Origin: Caldovatus aquaticus
GTDB taxonomy: Bacteria > Pseudomonadota > Alphaproteobacteria > Acetobacterales > Acetobacteraceae
Assembly: GCF_019458025.1 (NCBI RefSeq)
Contig: NZ_JAHZUY010000003.1
Span: 62,001 to 126,000, forward strand
Length of the DNA: 64,000 nt
Reading direction: 5' to 3'
Positions within the stretch are counted from its first letter, which is position 1. Each line of letters starts with the position of its first letter. Both the position numbers and the translations under genes were made by a program. Below the pieces are notes generated by a model. It was not told where the DNA came from. It saw only the letters and a program-made list of their open reading frames with translations, and made no database searches. Of the stretch, positions 1 to 8,762 are shown piece by piece.

Positions 1-1112
1 TAGGCGAGGTCGCGCACCGCCCGCCCCCGCCCCTGCACGAACAGCACCCCGCCGTCGAAGGCGCCGGGCCGCACGTCGCCGGTGCCGAAGGGGGCAACGT
101 GGCGGATGCGCGCCGTGGTCGGGGTGATCGGGCGCGTCTCCTGCTCGGGGACGAAGAACACCCCGGCCTCGGTGAAGAAGGTGAGCTGCGGGCCGGAGAC
201 GGCGTGGGCGATGGTCCGCACCCGGGTCGCGCCGAGCGCCATCGCGATCGCGTCGGCGTCGGCCGCGGTGCCGAGGTCGAAGTTCCAATACTGGCCGACG
301 CGGCTCATCCAGATCGCATCGCCCGCGTCGCGCGAGCCGCCGAACACCAGCCGCTGCTGATGCAGGCAGACCGAGCGCGGCCAGCCGCGCACCGCCGAGA
401 AGGCCGCCTCCTCCCACAGCGTCGTCGCCTTGCCGTCCGGGGGCGCGGCGCCGCCGTCCCAGGTCACGGCGCATTGGGTGGCGCTGTTGACCGCGCCGAT
501 GGTGCCGTGCCGGTAGCGGCTGGCGTCCACGTCCCAGACCCGGAGCGCGGTGCCGGCGTGCCCGGCGGCGAGCCAGCCGGCCGAGAAGTTCAGCACCCCG
601 CCGGCGGCGTTCCAGGTGGCGGTGATCGCGCTCGCCGCGTAGCGGAAGAACGGCGTGCCGCGCGGCCCGTCGAAGGCCAGGGTCTCGAGCGACCAGGTGT
701 CGGCGCCGGTGCGGCGGATGATCCGCGGCGCGAGGTCGGGATGCACCACCCACATCAGGTCGCCGCCCTGGGCGAAGCGCAGGCCGCGGAGCTGGCCGGC
801 GGTCCACGGGCAGCCGGTGAGGGCGCCGGCCGCGGCGCCGTCCGCGGCGTAGTAGAACCGCACCTCGCCCGGCAGGAAGGCGGCAATGTAGGACTGGTCG
901 AGGCTGAAGGCGAACTGCTCGAGCACCGGGGCGGTCGGCAGCTCGGCCAGGTGCCGGGTGCCCCAGCGCGACACCACCCCGCCGGTGGCGAGGGGGAGGC
1001 AGTTGAGGAGCGCCGCGGCACCGTGGCGGTAGAGCGCGGTCTCCTGCCGGGCGCGCGCCGCCTCGTCCAAGGTGCCGGCGACGAAGCTGGTCTGGGAGAT
1101 GTGGGTCTTCAC
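1..1112 (-). CDS. Tail tubular protein B (T7 gp12-like), partial
   Basis: The frame opens with GTG at 1112 and stays open to the window edge, so the C-terminus is missing. The N-terminus has a 'SFVAGTLDEAARAR' stretch followed by 'ALYRHGAAALLNCLPLATGGVVSRWGTRHLAEL'-like content (compare residues 6-60). This is the usual opening of podovirus tail-nozzle or gp12-like proteins: a segment on few instances per virion, then a 'GG.v.R.GTr' block. It starts 9 bases after the gp11-like gene, as expected in a tail-tube cassette. In T7 the homologue forms the nozzle below the gp11 gatekeeper ring. The family call rests on this pattern and on position; the lack of the C-terminus limits certainty. Confidence 0.72.
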   Translation of the reverse strand, partial: MKTHISQTSFVAGTLDEAARARQETALYRHGAAALLNCLPLATGGVVSRWGTRHLAELPTAPVLEQFAFSLDQSYIAAFLPGEVRFYYAADGAAAGALTGCPWTAGQLRGLRFAQGGDLMWVVHPDLAPRIIRRTGADTWSLETLAFDGPRGTPFFRYAASAITATWNAAGGVLNFSAGWLAAGHAGTALRVWDVDASRYRHGTIGAVNSATQCAVTWDGGAAPPDGKATTLWEEAAFSAVRGWPRSVCLHQQRLVFGGSRDAGDAIWMSRVGQYWNFDLGTAADADAIAMALGATRVRTIAHAVSGPQLTFFTEAGVFFVPEQETRPITPTTARIRHVAPFGTGDVRPGAFDGGVLFVQGRGRAVRDLA

Positions 1113-1121
1113 CGGCCGGCC

Positions 1122-1709
1122 TCAGCGGCGGCGCAGCGCCTCGAAGCGGCCGAGCGGGATGCGGCGCGCCGGGCGCTCGGAGGCGTTCTGGTGGCGGGCG
1201 ATCGCCAGCTCGCGCGCGGCGAGCTGCAGCATCGCCCCCTGCAGCTTCGGGTCGTCGCGGATCGGCACCGCGAACTCGGCGGCGAGGCGATAGACCACCG
1301 CCTGGCGGAAGGCCGGGGTCCAGCGCAGCTCGTCCACCCGGGCGTGGTATTCGAGCGCGACCGTCTGCGACGCCTCGGCGTCCAGCCAGATCGCCGTCTC
1401 GGCCGGCTCCCAGCCCGGCGCCACCGTGCCATCGACGAAGGGGGCGACGATGCGCAGGCAGTCGGTCGGCAGGGCGTAGGCGGCGGAGTAGCCGGACGCC
1501 TCCGCCGGCGGGTCGGCGAGGCGGGCCAGCGTCTCGATGCGGCGGTTGAAGCGCCAGGGGTGCGAGGCGAGGAGGAGGTCGGCGATCGGCTGGTAGCGGG
1601 CGTTCGCCACCACCTGCGCGGCGGAGGCGCCCTCGAAGGTCTCGATCGGGCTCTCGCCGATCAGCACCAGGGCGTCGGAGCAGAGGCGGAGGGCGTCGGC
1701 CTGGGCCAT
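1122..1709 (-). CDS. Tail tubular protein A (T7 gp11-like adaptor)
   Basis: A 195-residue protein starting at the internal Met of 'MAQADALRLCSDAL'. The opening 'ALRLCSDALVLIGESPI' and a downstream 'HPWRFNRR' segment are characteristic of gp11-like adaptor proteins. These form the ring joining the portal to the tail nozzle. The length agrees with the family (about 190-200 residues). A start 10 codons further upstream is possible but adds a poorly conserved extension. The gene lies between the small protein at 1835 and the gp12-like gene, the order seen in T7-like genomes. Confidence 0.82.
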   Translation of the reverse strand: MAQADALRLCSDALVLIGESPIETFEGASAAQVVANARYQPIADLLLASHPWRFNRRIETLARLADPPAEASGYSAAYALPTDCLRIVAPFVDGTVAPGWEPAETAIWLDAEASQTVALEYHARVDELRWTPAFRQAVVYRLAAEFAVPIRDDPKLQGAMLQLAARELAIARHQNASERPARRIPLGRFEALRRR

Positions 1710-1834
1710 GGCCGCGCTATGGGGCCGGAGTGCGCCCACGCGCCACGCACAGACAGAAAGCGGGCGGGGCGCGCATCACGCCCCGCCCGAGTTTGCAAGG
1801 GGAGCCGGACTTGCCCCGCCCGGCAGGGGAACGC

Positions 1835-2113
1835 TCAGACCGTGGTGATCTGGGCGATGCTGACGCTACTCGCCGAGCTCGCGGTGACGATGTAGGCGCG
1901 GAGCTGCGGCGTGCCGCCGAGGTCGAGCGCGGCGAGGATGATGTCGCCGGGGTTCAGCCGCTGGTAGAGCGCGCTGAAGTAGCCGGCGCCGCTGACCGTG
2001 GCGTGCGTGTCGTCCGAGGTGTAGAGGTGCAGCTTGCGCCGCGCGCCGGCCTGGCCGTTCGGCCGGGTGGCGCCGATCGAGAGCACCGTCAGGCTGTTGG
2101 GGGTGAGCGCCAT
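1835..2113 (-). CDS. Small phage structural protein candidate
   Basis: A 92-residue protein of unknown family, 13 bases downstream of the major capsid gene. It is rich in Ser, Thr, Ala and beta-branched residues and has no transmembrane segment or signal peptide. Its place between capsid and adaptor genes suggests a virion role such as head decoration or completion, but nothing in the sequence proves this. Confidence 0.65.
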   Translation of the reverse strand: MALTPNSLTVLSIGATRPNGQAGARRKLHLYTSDDTHATVSGAGYFSALYQRLNPGDIILAALDLGGTPQLRAYIVTASSASSVSIAQITTV

Positions 2114-2126
2114 GGTGCGGCCCTCC

Positions 2127-2957
2127 TCAGTTCGCGTAGCGCCGGGCGATGACGCCGAGGCTCTCGATGAGGGCGGCGCCCATGCGCATCTTCCCCATCA
2201 TGAAGGTGGCGTCGTAGTCGGGCAGGCGGGCGACCTCGCTGGTGATCTCCTGGCCGACCGCGACCGCCGCCGCCGAGGCGTTCCACCACAGGTTCAGCTT
2301 CGAGCCCGAGATGTGGGTCGGCAGGCGCGAGAACGGCGCGTAGGCGAAGCCGAACCACATCTTCGGGCGCTGGCCCTCGACCGTGAGCTGCGGGTCGCCG
2401 CCGTAGTCGGCGTGGATGAAGGTGTTGAGCGACAGGGCGTCGTTCCACGCCTTCCAGGTGATGAGGGCGTGCATCTGCCCGCCGGCGATCGCCTCGTTCT
2501 GGCCGAAGGTCTGCAGCACCGAGCGCGGCACCGCGTCCGAGGTCCAGGCGTCGTCGGTGGCGAGGTTGTTCGCCGCGTTGGTGGTGGTGGCGAGCGCCGC
2601 GAGGGCGATGTCGTCCTCGGTGCGGGCGAGCGACATGCTGATGGCGCGCTGCACCGCGGCCTTCTCGTCCACGTTGGTCTTGAGCTCGTCGAGGCTGTCG
2701 ATCATGTCCGCGCCGTAGTAGTCGGCGAGGTCGCACTGCACCCGGTCGCGCACGATGTCGAGCAGCGGCACCTTGCCGTTGCGGCTCTTCGGCTGCGCCG
2801 CCGGGGCGAGGCCGATCTTCGGGAAGTGCGTGCGGGTGCCGACCACGCCGGTCTTGCGGCGGAGCCGGCCGCGCATCGCACCGCCCTGGTTCTGGAAGGC
2901 CTCGAACAGCTCGGCCTCGAACTGCTGGATGAAGATTGCGTCGGAGGTCTGCGACAT
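2127..2957 (-). CDS. Major capsid protein
   Basis: A 276-residue protein, directly downstream of the scaffold gene, with 'GGAG' about 8 bases before the ATG. The N-terminal 'FIQQFEAELFEAFQNQGGAMRG' segment and the later 'GMIGKMRMGA'-type end (residues about 250-265) resemble the short HK97-fold capsid proteins found in alphaproteobacterial podophages. The protein is soluble, with one near-central Trp/Asn-rich region. Portal-scaffold-capsid order supports the assignment more strongly than any single motif. Confidence 0.85.
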   Translation of the reverse strand: MSQTSDAIFIQQFEAELFEAFQNQGGAMRGRLRRKTGVVGTRTHFPKIGLAPAAQPKSRNGKVPLLDIVRDRVQCDLADYYGADMIDSLDELKTNVDEKAAVQRAISMSLARTEDDIALAALATTTNAANNLATDDAWTSDAVPRSVLQTFGQNEAIAGGQMHALITWKAWNDALSLNTFIHADYGGDPQLTVEGQRPKMWFGFAYAPFSRLPTHISGSKLNLWWNASAAAVAVGQEITSEVARLPDYDATFMMGKMRMGAALIESLGVIARRYAN

Positions 2958-3102
2958 GGGGATCTCCGCCGGAGGCGGGATGAGCCGTGGCTTGTCCCCC
3001 GTTCGCCGGCCGCGGCTTGTCCCTGAGCGGGGGCCGGGCGGCGCGCGGCGGGGCCGGAGGCGCGTCTAGCGCCTCGCGGCCCGCCGGTTCCACGCACAGA
3101 GG

Positions 3103-4008
3103 TCAGATGCTCGGGCGGTGGAGCGTGCGCGGGATCTGCCCGCCCGCCTTGAGGAACTCATAGACCGCCCGGCGCATCGGCTCGCCCTTCTCCGGATGGT
3201 TGTAGTCGGGGTGGCGCATCAGCTCGCGCGCCTTCTCCCCGGTCATCTGCCCCTCGCCCCCGCCGGGCAGGCCGGCCGGGAGCCCGCCGGCCGCGCCCCC
3301 CGTGGCCTTGCGCATCAGGCTCTCCATGGCGAGCACGAAGGGCGCGCTGGTCGCCGCGCCCATCAGCGCCCGATACTGCTCCTCGGGGAGCTGGCGGGCG
3401 AGCCACATGTCCACCGCGGCGATGCGCTCCTCCGCCCCCTCGCCGATCTTCTGCCGCTCGGCCTCGAGGTCCGGCGCCTGCGCCACCTGCCAGCGCACGA
3501 AGGCGCCGATCAGGCGCCGCCACTGCTCGGGCTTCGCACCGAGCTCGTGCAGCACCTTGCGCGCCTCGCCGAGCAGCGGGTCGTCGGCCGGCGGCTGCTG
3601 CACCTCGAAGCCCTCCGGCACCAGCTCCTTCGGGATCTCGAAGCTGTAGCCCTCCGGGGTCTCGGGCACGCCGGCCCGCAGCTCCTTCAGGACCTCGGCC
3701 TTGAGCGTCTCGTTCTTCTGGCTGAACCGCCCCTGCAGCTCGCGGTAGCTGTTCGCCAGCGCATCCACGCGGATGCCCTTCCGCTCCGGGTCGTAGAAGG
3801 TCTCGGGCAGCCAGTCGGGCCGCTCCGGCGCCGCATGGAGCCAGTCCGGCGCGGCCGGCGCCCGGGTCCCATTCGGATCGCCCCCGCGATCCGAATGGGG
3901 GCCCGCCGCCGCCTCCGGCGCGGCCGCCGGTTCACCACCCCCGCCGCCCCCCGCAGGCGGATCGGCGGTTTCGTGCACGAAGGGGAAGCGCCAAGGGAAG
4001 GGGTGCAT
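3103..4008 (-). CDS. Capsid assembly scaffolding protein
   Basis: A 301-residue acidic, helix-rich protein between portal and capsid genes. Residues 1-50 form a Gly/Pro/Ala-rich disordered arm. From about residue 60 a 'PDWLPETFYDPE' motif appears, typical of T7-like scaffold proteins in alphaproteobacterial phages, followed by a 'LQGRFSQKNE' helix. Scaffolds nucleate procapsid assembly and leave before packaging. The DNA for the N-terminal arm contains a perfect 14-bp inverted repeat (3868-3899) that recurs in another phage gene, suggesting insertion of a palindromic element into the coding sequence. Confidence 0.85.
   Translation of the reverse strand: MHPFPWRFPFVHETADPPAGGGGGGEPAAAPEAAAGPHSDRGGDPNGTRAPAAPDWLHAAPERPDWLPETFYDPERKGIRVDALANSYRELQGRFSQKNETLKAEVLKELRAGVPETPEGYSFEIPKELVPEGFEVQQPPADDPLLGEARKVLHELGAKPEQWRRLIGAFVRWQVAQAPDLEAERQKIGEGAEERIAAVDMWLARQLPEEQYRALMGAATSAPFVLAMESLMRKATGGAAGGLPAGLPGGGEGQMTGEKARELMRHPDYNHPEKGEPMRRAVYEFLKAGGQIPRTLHRPSI
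3868..3899. repeat. Palindromic element inside scaffold gene
   Basis: Perfect inverted repeat with arms CCCATTCGGATCGC and GCGATCCGAATGGG around a CCCC loop, flanked by GGG and CCC that lengthen the stem. It lies within the coding sequence of the scaffold N-terminal arm and keeps the frame open. A near-identical copy sits in the coding sequence at 11690-11720. Confidence 0.8.
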
Positions 4009-4010
4009 GG

Positions 4011-4241
4011 TCAGGTCGGTTCCTTCTGCTGCATCCGCCGCCGGTGCCGCTCGGCGCGGGCCATGACCGCGAGGAAGCGCTCACGGTCGCCCTGCAGCAT
4101 CAGCAGGCGGTTCGGGTCCACGGGGCCGGGCGGGAGCACGGAGCGCAGCGCCTCGCGCTCCCACCACAGCCGCAAGGGCGCCAGGTCCTCGGCCGTCATC
4201 AGCTCGAAGCAGGCGCGGTCGATCCGCTCCTCGGGCGTCAT
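4011..4241 (-). CDS. Small phage protein between portal and scaffold
   Basis: A 76-residue charged protein starting with 'MTPEERIDRACFELMTAEDL'. Its ATG overlaps the portal stop codon (ATGA) and it ends 2 bases before the scaffold start, so it is translationally coupled to both. It is rich in Arg, Glu and Leu and predicted helical. No family is recognised. Coupling implies a role in head assembly. Confidence 0.8.
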   Translation of the reverse strand: MTPEERIDRACFELMTAEDLAPLRLWWEREALRSVLPPGPVDPNRLLMLQGDRERFLAVMARAERHRRRMQQKEPT

Positions 4242-5797
4242 GCGGCGCGCGCCCCGAGCGCGGCGAGCAGCGGCGCCATCGCCGCCGCCTCCGCGCCGCC
4301 CTGCCCGGCCTGGGCGAGCAGCTGCCCGGCCGCCTGCGCGTTCTGGCTGATCTCCTCGGACGAGAACGGCAGGTTGGCCGGAATGTCGAGCCGGTCGGCG
4401 GTGATCCGCATGTAGCGCTCGGCCGGCACCAGCGTCTGCACCGCCGCCGGGCCGTAGAGCTGCGCGATCGCCCCGAGCCACTCGTTGATCCGCGCCACCT
4501 CCTCGGTGCGCGCCGAGCGCACCAGGGTCGAGGCCGGGGCGATCCGCACCCGCCGCCCGTCCACCTCCGGCATGACGATCCGCCCCTGCTCGGTCAGCAC
4601 CCGCAGGATGCGCAGCAGCAGCGGCACCACCACCTCGTGCCACACCCGCCCGTAGGCGGGGCCGATCTGGCGCGCCAGCTCCTGCATCCGCTGGCGGATC
4701 TCCAGCGCGGTCGGCGGGGTGTCGGCGGTGCGCGGCGTGATCGTCTCGTTGAACAGCGCCTTGCGGATCGCGTGCCGCTGCTCCTCCAAGACGATCTGGC
4801 CGATGTCGAGCCGGGTGCTCGGCAGGGTGAGCGGCTGCAGCCCCCGGCTCCCCGGCGCGATCGGGATGATGGCACCGGGGGCGAGCTGCACGCTCCACGG
4901 GTTCAGCACCCCGTCGTCCTCGGCCTGCCACATCCCGGAGAGCGCCATCTCGCCGTGCGCCAGGATCAGCCGCACCGCCTCGTTCACCACCTCGATCGCG
5001 GGCAGCGCCTGCATCCCCTGGCCGACCCCGTAGAGCTCGCCGGCCGCCTTGCTCCACCGCCCGAAGACGTAGCAGCAGCTCCCGCGCCCGGTCTCCACCT
5101 TGGCGACCAGCAGGTGCTTGCCCTCGACATGCACCTGGCGCAGCCAGCGTTCAGTCGGGCTGTCGAGGTCCCGGATCCAGCTATCGATCACCGCCACGTT
5201 GTCGGCGCCGCCAACCCCGCCGAGGTCGCGCGGCAGCTCGGCGTTCGGATACTGCGCCCGCACCACGTAGCCCGGCACCCGGTAGCGCACGTGGATGTCG
5301 GCGATGGTGCCGTCCGGCCCAGGCGTCACCCAGGCATCGGCCAGCGGGATCGCCTGGAAACGCAGCGGCTGCGCCCAGTCGCCCGGCACCACCTTGAGGC
5401 AGACGTTGCCGAACCCCGCGAGGTCCTTGAAGCCGTCGAACACCTCGGGGGCGAAATTGCTCCGGCTGAGCTGCAGGAACAGCTCCGCCTGCACCTCGGC
5501 CACGCCAGCGCGCACCGGGTCGGGCAGGCCGGGGTCGGTGTCGAAGCGCGCCCACTCCACCCCGTCCGGCACGATGCCGCCAACCAGCCGGCCGGCGAAC
5601 TCCTCGATGCCGACCATGCCGGTCTCGTCATAGACGCTCGCCGTGTTCTGCCCGTGCCGCGGCGCGAGCCCCCCGGTGAAGGGGGTGCGGTAGGGCATGG
5701 CGACGTCGATCAGGCGCTGCCACCGCCCCTCCCAGGGCTGGCGGAGGCGCTGCGCGAGCTCGAAGCTCGCGCGCACCTGGCGCGATGGCTCCGCCAT
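4238..5797 (-). CDS. Portal (head-to-tail connector) protein, T7 gp8-like
   Basis: A 519-residue protein of the podovirus head-to-tail connector family. Visible family features are the 'LRQPWEGRWQRLIDVAMPYR' N-terminus, 'DETGMVGIEEFAGRLVGGIVP' near residue 55 and 'FKDLAGFGNVCLKVVPGD' around residue 125. The length fits T7 gp8-type portals (about 510-540). Twelve copies would form the DNA entry ring at one head vertex, contacting the large terminase during packaging and the gp11-like ring afterwards. The start codon overlaps the stop of the preceding small gene. Confidence 0.93.
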   Translation of the reverse strand: MAEPSRQVRASFELAQRLRQPWEGRWQRLIDVAMPYRTPFTGGLAPRHGQNTASVYDETGMVGIEEFAGRLVGGIVPDGVEWARFDTDPGLPDPVRAGVAEVQAELFLQLSRSNFAPEVFDGFKDLAGFGNVCLKVVPGDWAQPLRFQAIPLADAWVTPGPDGTIADIHVRYRVPGYVVRAQYPNAELPRDLGGVGGADNVAVIDSWIRDLDSPTERWLRQVHVEGKHLLVAKVETGRGSCCYVFGRWSKAAGELYGVGQGMQALPAIEVVNEAVRLILAHGEMALSGMWQAEDDGVLNPWSVQLAPGAIIPIAPGSRGLQPLTLPSTRLDIGQIVLEEQRHAIRKALFNETITPRTADTPPTALEIRQRMQELARQIGPAYGRVWHEVVVPLLLRILRVLTEQGRIVMPEVDGRRVRIAPASTLVRSARTEEVARINEWLGAIAQLYGPAAVQTLVPAERYMRITADRLDIPANLPFSSEEISQNAQAAGQLLAQAGQGGAEAAAMAPLLAALGARAA

Positions 5798-6051
5798 CAG
5801 GCCGCCCCCAGGTCGCCGCCGCGGCGGAAGCCCTGCCAGTCGCCCGAGAGCAGCGAGCGCGCGCCGACGCGGTTGGCCGCGCGCAGCTGCTCCTCGCGCT
5901 CGCGCTCGGCCGCCAGCCGCGCCTCCTCCTCGGCCGCCAGCCGCCGCTGCCGCTCAAGCTCGGCGCGCTGCTCCTGCTGCGCCTGCAGCTCCTCCTGCGA
6001 CGGCGCCGGCATCCGCGGCGCCTTGATCCCGAACATCCGCCTCATGCTCAT
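5797..6051 (-). CDS. Small coiled-coil phage protein before portal
   Basis: An 84-residue protein. Residues about 15-55 are a nearly unbroken Glu/Gln/Arg/Ala helix, a likely coiled coil, with 'GARSLLSGDWQGFRRGGD' at the C-terminus. Start and stop overlap the neighbouring genes by a few bases. The start at 'MSMRRMFG' is preferred over a longer frame because it overlaps the previous stop. Function unknown; small coiled-coil proteins before the portal are common in this phage group. Confidence 0.8.
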   Translation of the reverse strand: MSMRRMFGIKAPRMPAPSQEELQAQQEQRAELERQRRLAAEEEARLAAEREREEQLRAANRVGARSLLSGDWQGFRRGGDLGAA

Positions 6052-6461
6052 GCCGGCACCCCTCCGCGACCAGGCCGACGAAGCGGGAAGGCGCCGCGCC
6101 GGCGCAACGCACAGCGCAGACGCCAGGGCGTGCACCAGGGCGGCACCCGCACCCCCACCGTGTCCGCCACCAGCGTCACGCAGTCGAGCAGGTGCGGCCA
6201 GGCCAGGCGCCACCGGCGCGGCTCGCCCGCCACGCCGGCGTCGAACACCAGCACCTCATGCGCCGCCACGCTCGCCCGCCTCACCAGGTCGGGGCCGCAG
6301 ACGCCGAGGATGATCCGCTCCGGCGTCCACTCGGCCCACAGCCACAGCCCGCGCCAGAGCCGCCGCGACGCCCAGACATGGGCGTAGCCGGGCCGCAGCA
6401 GCCGCTGCCACCACCCCGTCGCCGGCTCTGCCGCGGCGAGGAAGCCGATCCGCCACCTCAC
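6048..6461 (-). CDS. Phage protein after large terminase, unknown function
   Basis: A 137-residue protein starting with GTG at 6461, which overlaps the terminase stop (GTGA). It has many Trp, Arg and Leu residues. A His in 'GYAHVWASR' (about residue 28) and a Cys in 'HLLDCVTLV' (about residue 97), followed by 'TPWRL', loosely resemble the rearranged Cys/His layout of papain-like NlpC/P60 phage proteins. That resemblance is weak. What is solid is the tight translational coupling to the terminase. Confidence 0.78.
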   Translation of the reverse strand: MRWRIGFLAAAEPATGWWQRLLRPGYAHVWASRRLWRGLWLWAEWTPERIILGVCGPDLVRRASVAAHEVLVFDAGVAGEPRRWRLAWPHLLDCVTLVADTVGVRVPPWCTPWRLRCALRRRGAFPLRRPGRGGVPA

Positions 6462-8062
6462 GGTCGCGGCTCCGCCCCCCGCCACCCGCGCAGGCGGCCC
6501 GACAGGCGCGCCATCGCCAGCGGGTCCACCCGGGTCCGCCCGTTCGGCGTCCCCGGCCCGCGCGCCGCCGCCCGCCGCTGCTCCTCCGCGCCGCGCACGC
6601 CGCGCCGGTCGAGCCCCAGCACCAGATACTCGGCCGCCTCGCAGATGTGCGAGTAGATGTTCTTCTCCACCTCCTCGGCGTAGCGGTCCAGCGTCCCCTC
6701 GACCTGGATGCGCCGGTAGCGGAAGCCCCCCGCCAGCCCGCTGATCAGCGTCGGGCACCCCCTCGGGCAGAAGATCGCCGCCGGCGCCCCGTCCACCATC
6801 CGCGTCAGCCGCCGCTCGAGCGCGGCCCGCCGCTCGTCCGGGTCGTTGGTCCAGGCCCTGACCAGCGGCAGCCCCTCCTTGCGCGCGTGCGTGAAGGCGG
6901 TGCTGTCGTCGCCGCCCGTGCGGTTGCCGCCCGAAGGATCCCCCCACCCCCGCAGATGCTCGGCCCAGCCGGGGTATTCGGCGTTGAGCGCCGGCACGAC
7001 GTGGTTGCGGACGAACATCTCCACCGAGATGTTCTGGCCGATCCACTCGCGCACGAAGCGGAGCTGCCCGCCCACCTCCTGCGCCAGCACGGTCGCCGGG
7101 TTGCGCGCGAAGTCCATGCCGATCAGGCAGCTCCGCGCCTGCGGGTCCCAGCCGATGGGGCGCGGCGCCACATGCGTCTCGCGGTGGAACTGAGGATGCA
7201 CCGGCCGCGCCGCCTGGCCCTTGCGCACCTCGACACAGATGAGGTTCAGCACCTCGTCCACCGTCGAGCCGGAGAGCTGCGCCCGGTAGTAGCCGGGCCG
7301 GAGGTTCTGCAGGTTCTCGGCCGCCGGGTTGTCGTCGAAGCGCACCACCCGGCCGCGCTCGTCGCGCACCGGGAACAGCCCCGGCGGCTGCACGAAGATC
7401 GTCACCCCCTCGGGCCGCGCCATGAGCTGGCGCGTCATCGGGTCCATCCAGTCCGGCGGCTCGCTCCACCCGGCCCAGAGCGCGAGGTAGTGCAGGTCGT
7501 CCTCGGGCGCGTTGGTGTCGAAGATCACCCCGGCCCAGCCCGGCTTCGCCCCCGAGCGCAGCGAGGGGTAGCGGCCGCAGCGGCGCCTGAGCCCGATCAG
7601 GATCTCGCGCGGCACCTCGCGCGCCTCGTTCACCCAGGCGCCCGTCACCTCCATCGAGAGCAGGTTGCGCACCTGCTCCGGCCGGTCCAGCGGGATGAAC
7701 CACAGCTCCAACTCGATCCGCGCCTCCGGCAGCCGGATCATGTAGCTGTAGGGCGGCGACCAGTTGAACCGGCCGAACACGCTCTCCGGGAACCAGTCGA
7801 GCACGCTCGGGATGGTCGTCGTCTCCAACATCGGGTTGGTGTTGCGCACCACCACCCAGCGCGAGCGCCGCCAGCCGTCCGCCCCCGGCGGCTGCTCGGT
7901 CGCGTGCAGGAACATCCGCATGATGCAGGAGCCGGTCTTGCCGGAGCCGATCGGCCCGACGATGCCGTCAATCGGCAGCTCCTCGCCCGCCGCCGCCGGC
8001 CGGTGCCGCAGGAAGTCGCGCGCCACCGGGCCGGGCGGCCGGTAGTGTAGCGCGAAGCCCAT
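6458..8062 (-). CDS. Terminase large subunit
   Basis: A 534-residue packaging motor. The N-terminal ATPase has a Walker A motif GPIGSGKT at residues 36-43 and an acidic NEA motif near 145-147. The C-terminal nuclease shows the first metal-binding Asp in 'MDFARNP' (residues 316-322) and further acidic residues in 'WGDPSG' and 'DD' (373-386), as in RNase H-fold terminase nucleases. It cuts concatemeric phage DNA and pumps it through the portal. The start at 'MGFALHYR' is chosen because the ATG overlaps the upstream stop; an upstream extension in the same frame lacks support. Confidence 0.94.
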   Translation of the reverse strand: MGFALHYRPPGPVARDFLRHRPAAAGEELPIDGIVGPIGSGKTGSCIMRMFLHATEQPPGADGWRRSRWVVVRNTNPMLETTTIPSVLDWFPESVFGRFNWSPPYSYMIRLPEARIELELWFIPLDRPEQVRNLLSMEVTGAWVNEAREVPREILIGLRRRCGRYPSLRSGAKPGWAGVIFDTNAPEDDLHYLALWAGWSEPPDWMDPMTRQLMARPEGVTIFVQPPGLFPVRDERGRVVRFDDNPAAENLQNLRPGYYRAQLSGSTVDEVLNLICVEVRKGQAARPVHPQFHRETHVAPRPIGWDPQARSCLIGMDFARNPATVLAQEVGGQLRFVREWIGQNISVEMFVRNHVVPALNAEYPGWAEHLRGWGDPSGGNRTGGDDSTAFTHARKEGLPLVRAWTNDPDERRAALERRLTRMVDGAPAAIFCPRGCPTLISGLAGGFRYRRIQVEGTLDRYAEEVEKNIYSHICEAAEYLVLGLDRRGVRGAEEQRRAAARGPGTPNGRTRVDPLAMARLSGRLRGWRGAEPRP

Positions 8063-8295
8063 CAGCGTTCCCGGTGCAGGCGGTGCAGCAGGTCGGTCAT
8101 GCCGCCGGACAGGCGGAAGAAATGCCCGTCCCGATGCCCGGCATAGCCGGCCTCCACCGATCCATCGGCGCGCACGAGCACGACGGCCATGGCCCGGCAA
8201 TCGCCGCGGCGCAGCCTGGCGATGGTGCCGGCCACCATGCCCGCGACCTCGCGCGAGGGACCGCCGGCGATCACGCGCAGGGGGCGGCGGCGCAT
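8062..8295 (-). CDS. Small conserved-looking phage protein
   Basis: A 77-residue protein, 'MRRRPLRVIAGG' at the start, with a central 'AVVLVRADGSVEAGY' beta-rich piece and 'FFRLSGGMTDLLHRL' near the end. It overlaps both neighbours by 1-4 bases. Unknown function; probably co-translated with the large terminase. Confidence 0.75.
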   Translation of the reverse strand: MRRRPLRVIAGGPSREVAGMVAGTIARLRRGDCRAMAVVLVRADGSVEAGYAGHRDGHFFRLSGGMTDLLHRLHRER

Positions 8296-8762
8296 CAGAA
8301 GCCCTCCGGGCCGAGCCCGTTCACCGCCCGCCGCAGCAGCTCCTCGCGCTTCGGCGGATCGAGCGAGGCGATGAAGCGGTCCATCGCCAGGTCGCTCTGC
8401 GAGGGGTCGGCGAGCAGCCGCCAGCGCACCCAGTCGCGCGCCGCCTTCGCCGTCGCCAGCGGCACCTCGCGCCACCAGTAATCCGACGCAAGCCCGTCCT
8501 GCGGCGGGGCGACCGGGTCCACATAGGGCCGGTCGCGCAGCGCCTCGGCCAGCCGCCGCACCACCGGATGCACCCGCGCCGCCGAACACACCAGCCGCAC
8601 CAACCGATGCCCATTGCCGAGATGCACCGCGTAACTGTCACCCGCCCCCACCTGGCAGATGGTCAGCGAGAGGCTCTGCCCCGCGATCTCGCAGGCCTCG
8701 CGGCGCAGCTCCTCGATGCTGATCTCCGCGCCGTCCCACACCCCCTCGCGGAGCACCGTCAC
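8295..8762 (-). CDS. Phage protein of unknown function
   Basis: A 155-residue soluble protein with no recognised family. The N-terminal half ('IEELRREACEIAG', then 'VGAGDSYAVHLGNGHRLVRLV') looks alpha/beta. The C-terminal half is Arg/Asp/Trp-rich and helical. It is located between the small and large terminase genes and overlaps its neighbours, suggesting a packaging or head-related accessory role. Confidence 0.75.
   Translation of the reverse strand: MTVLREGVWDGAEISIEELRREACEIAGQSLSLTICQVGAGDSYAVHLGNGHRLVRLVCSAARVHPVVRRLAEALRDRPYVDPVAPPQDGLASDYWWREVPLATAKAARDWVRWRLLADPSQSDLAMDRFIASLDPPKREELLRRAVNGLGPEGF

Noticed and set aside
99-1895. Long plus-strand frame of 598 codons
   Set aside because: It is antisense to the gp11- and gp12-like genes, with Arg/Ala/Gly/Pro-only composition and no domain. 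High GC creates such shadows throughout the window.
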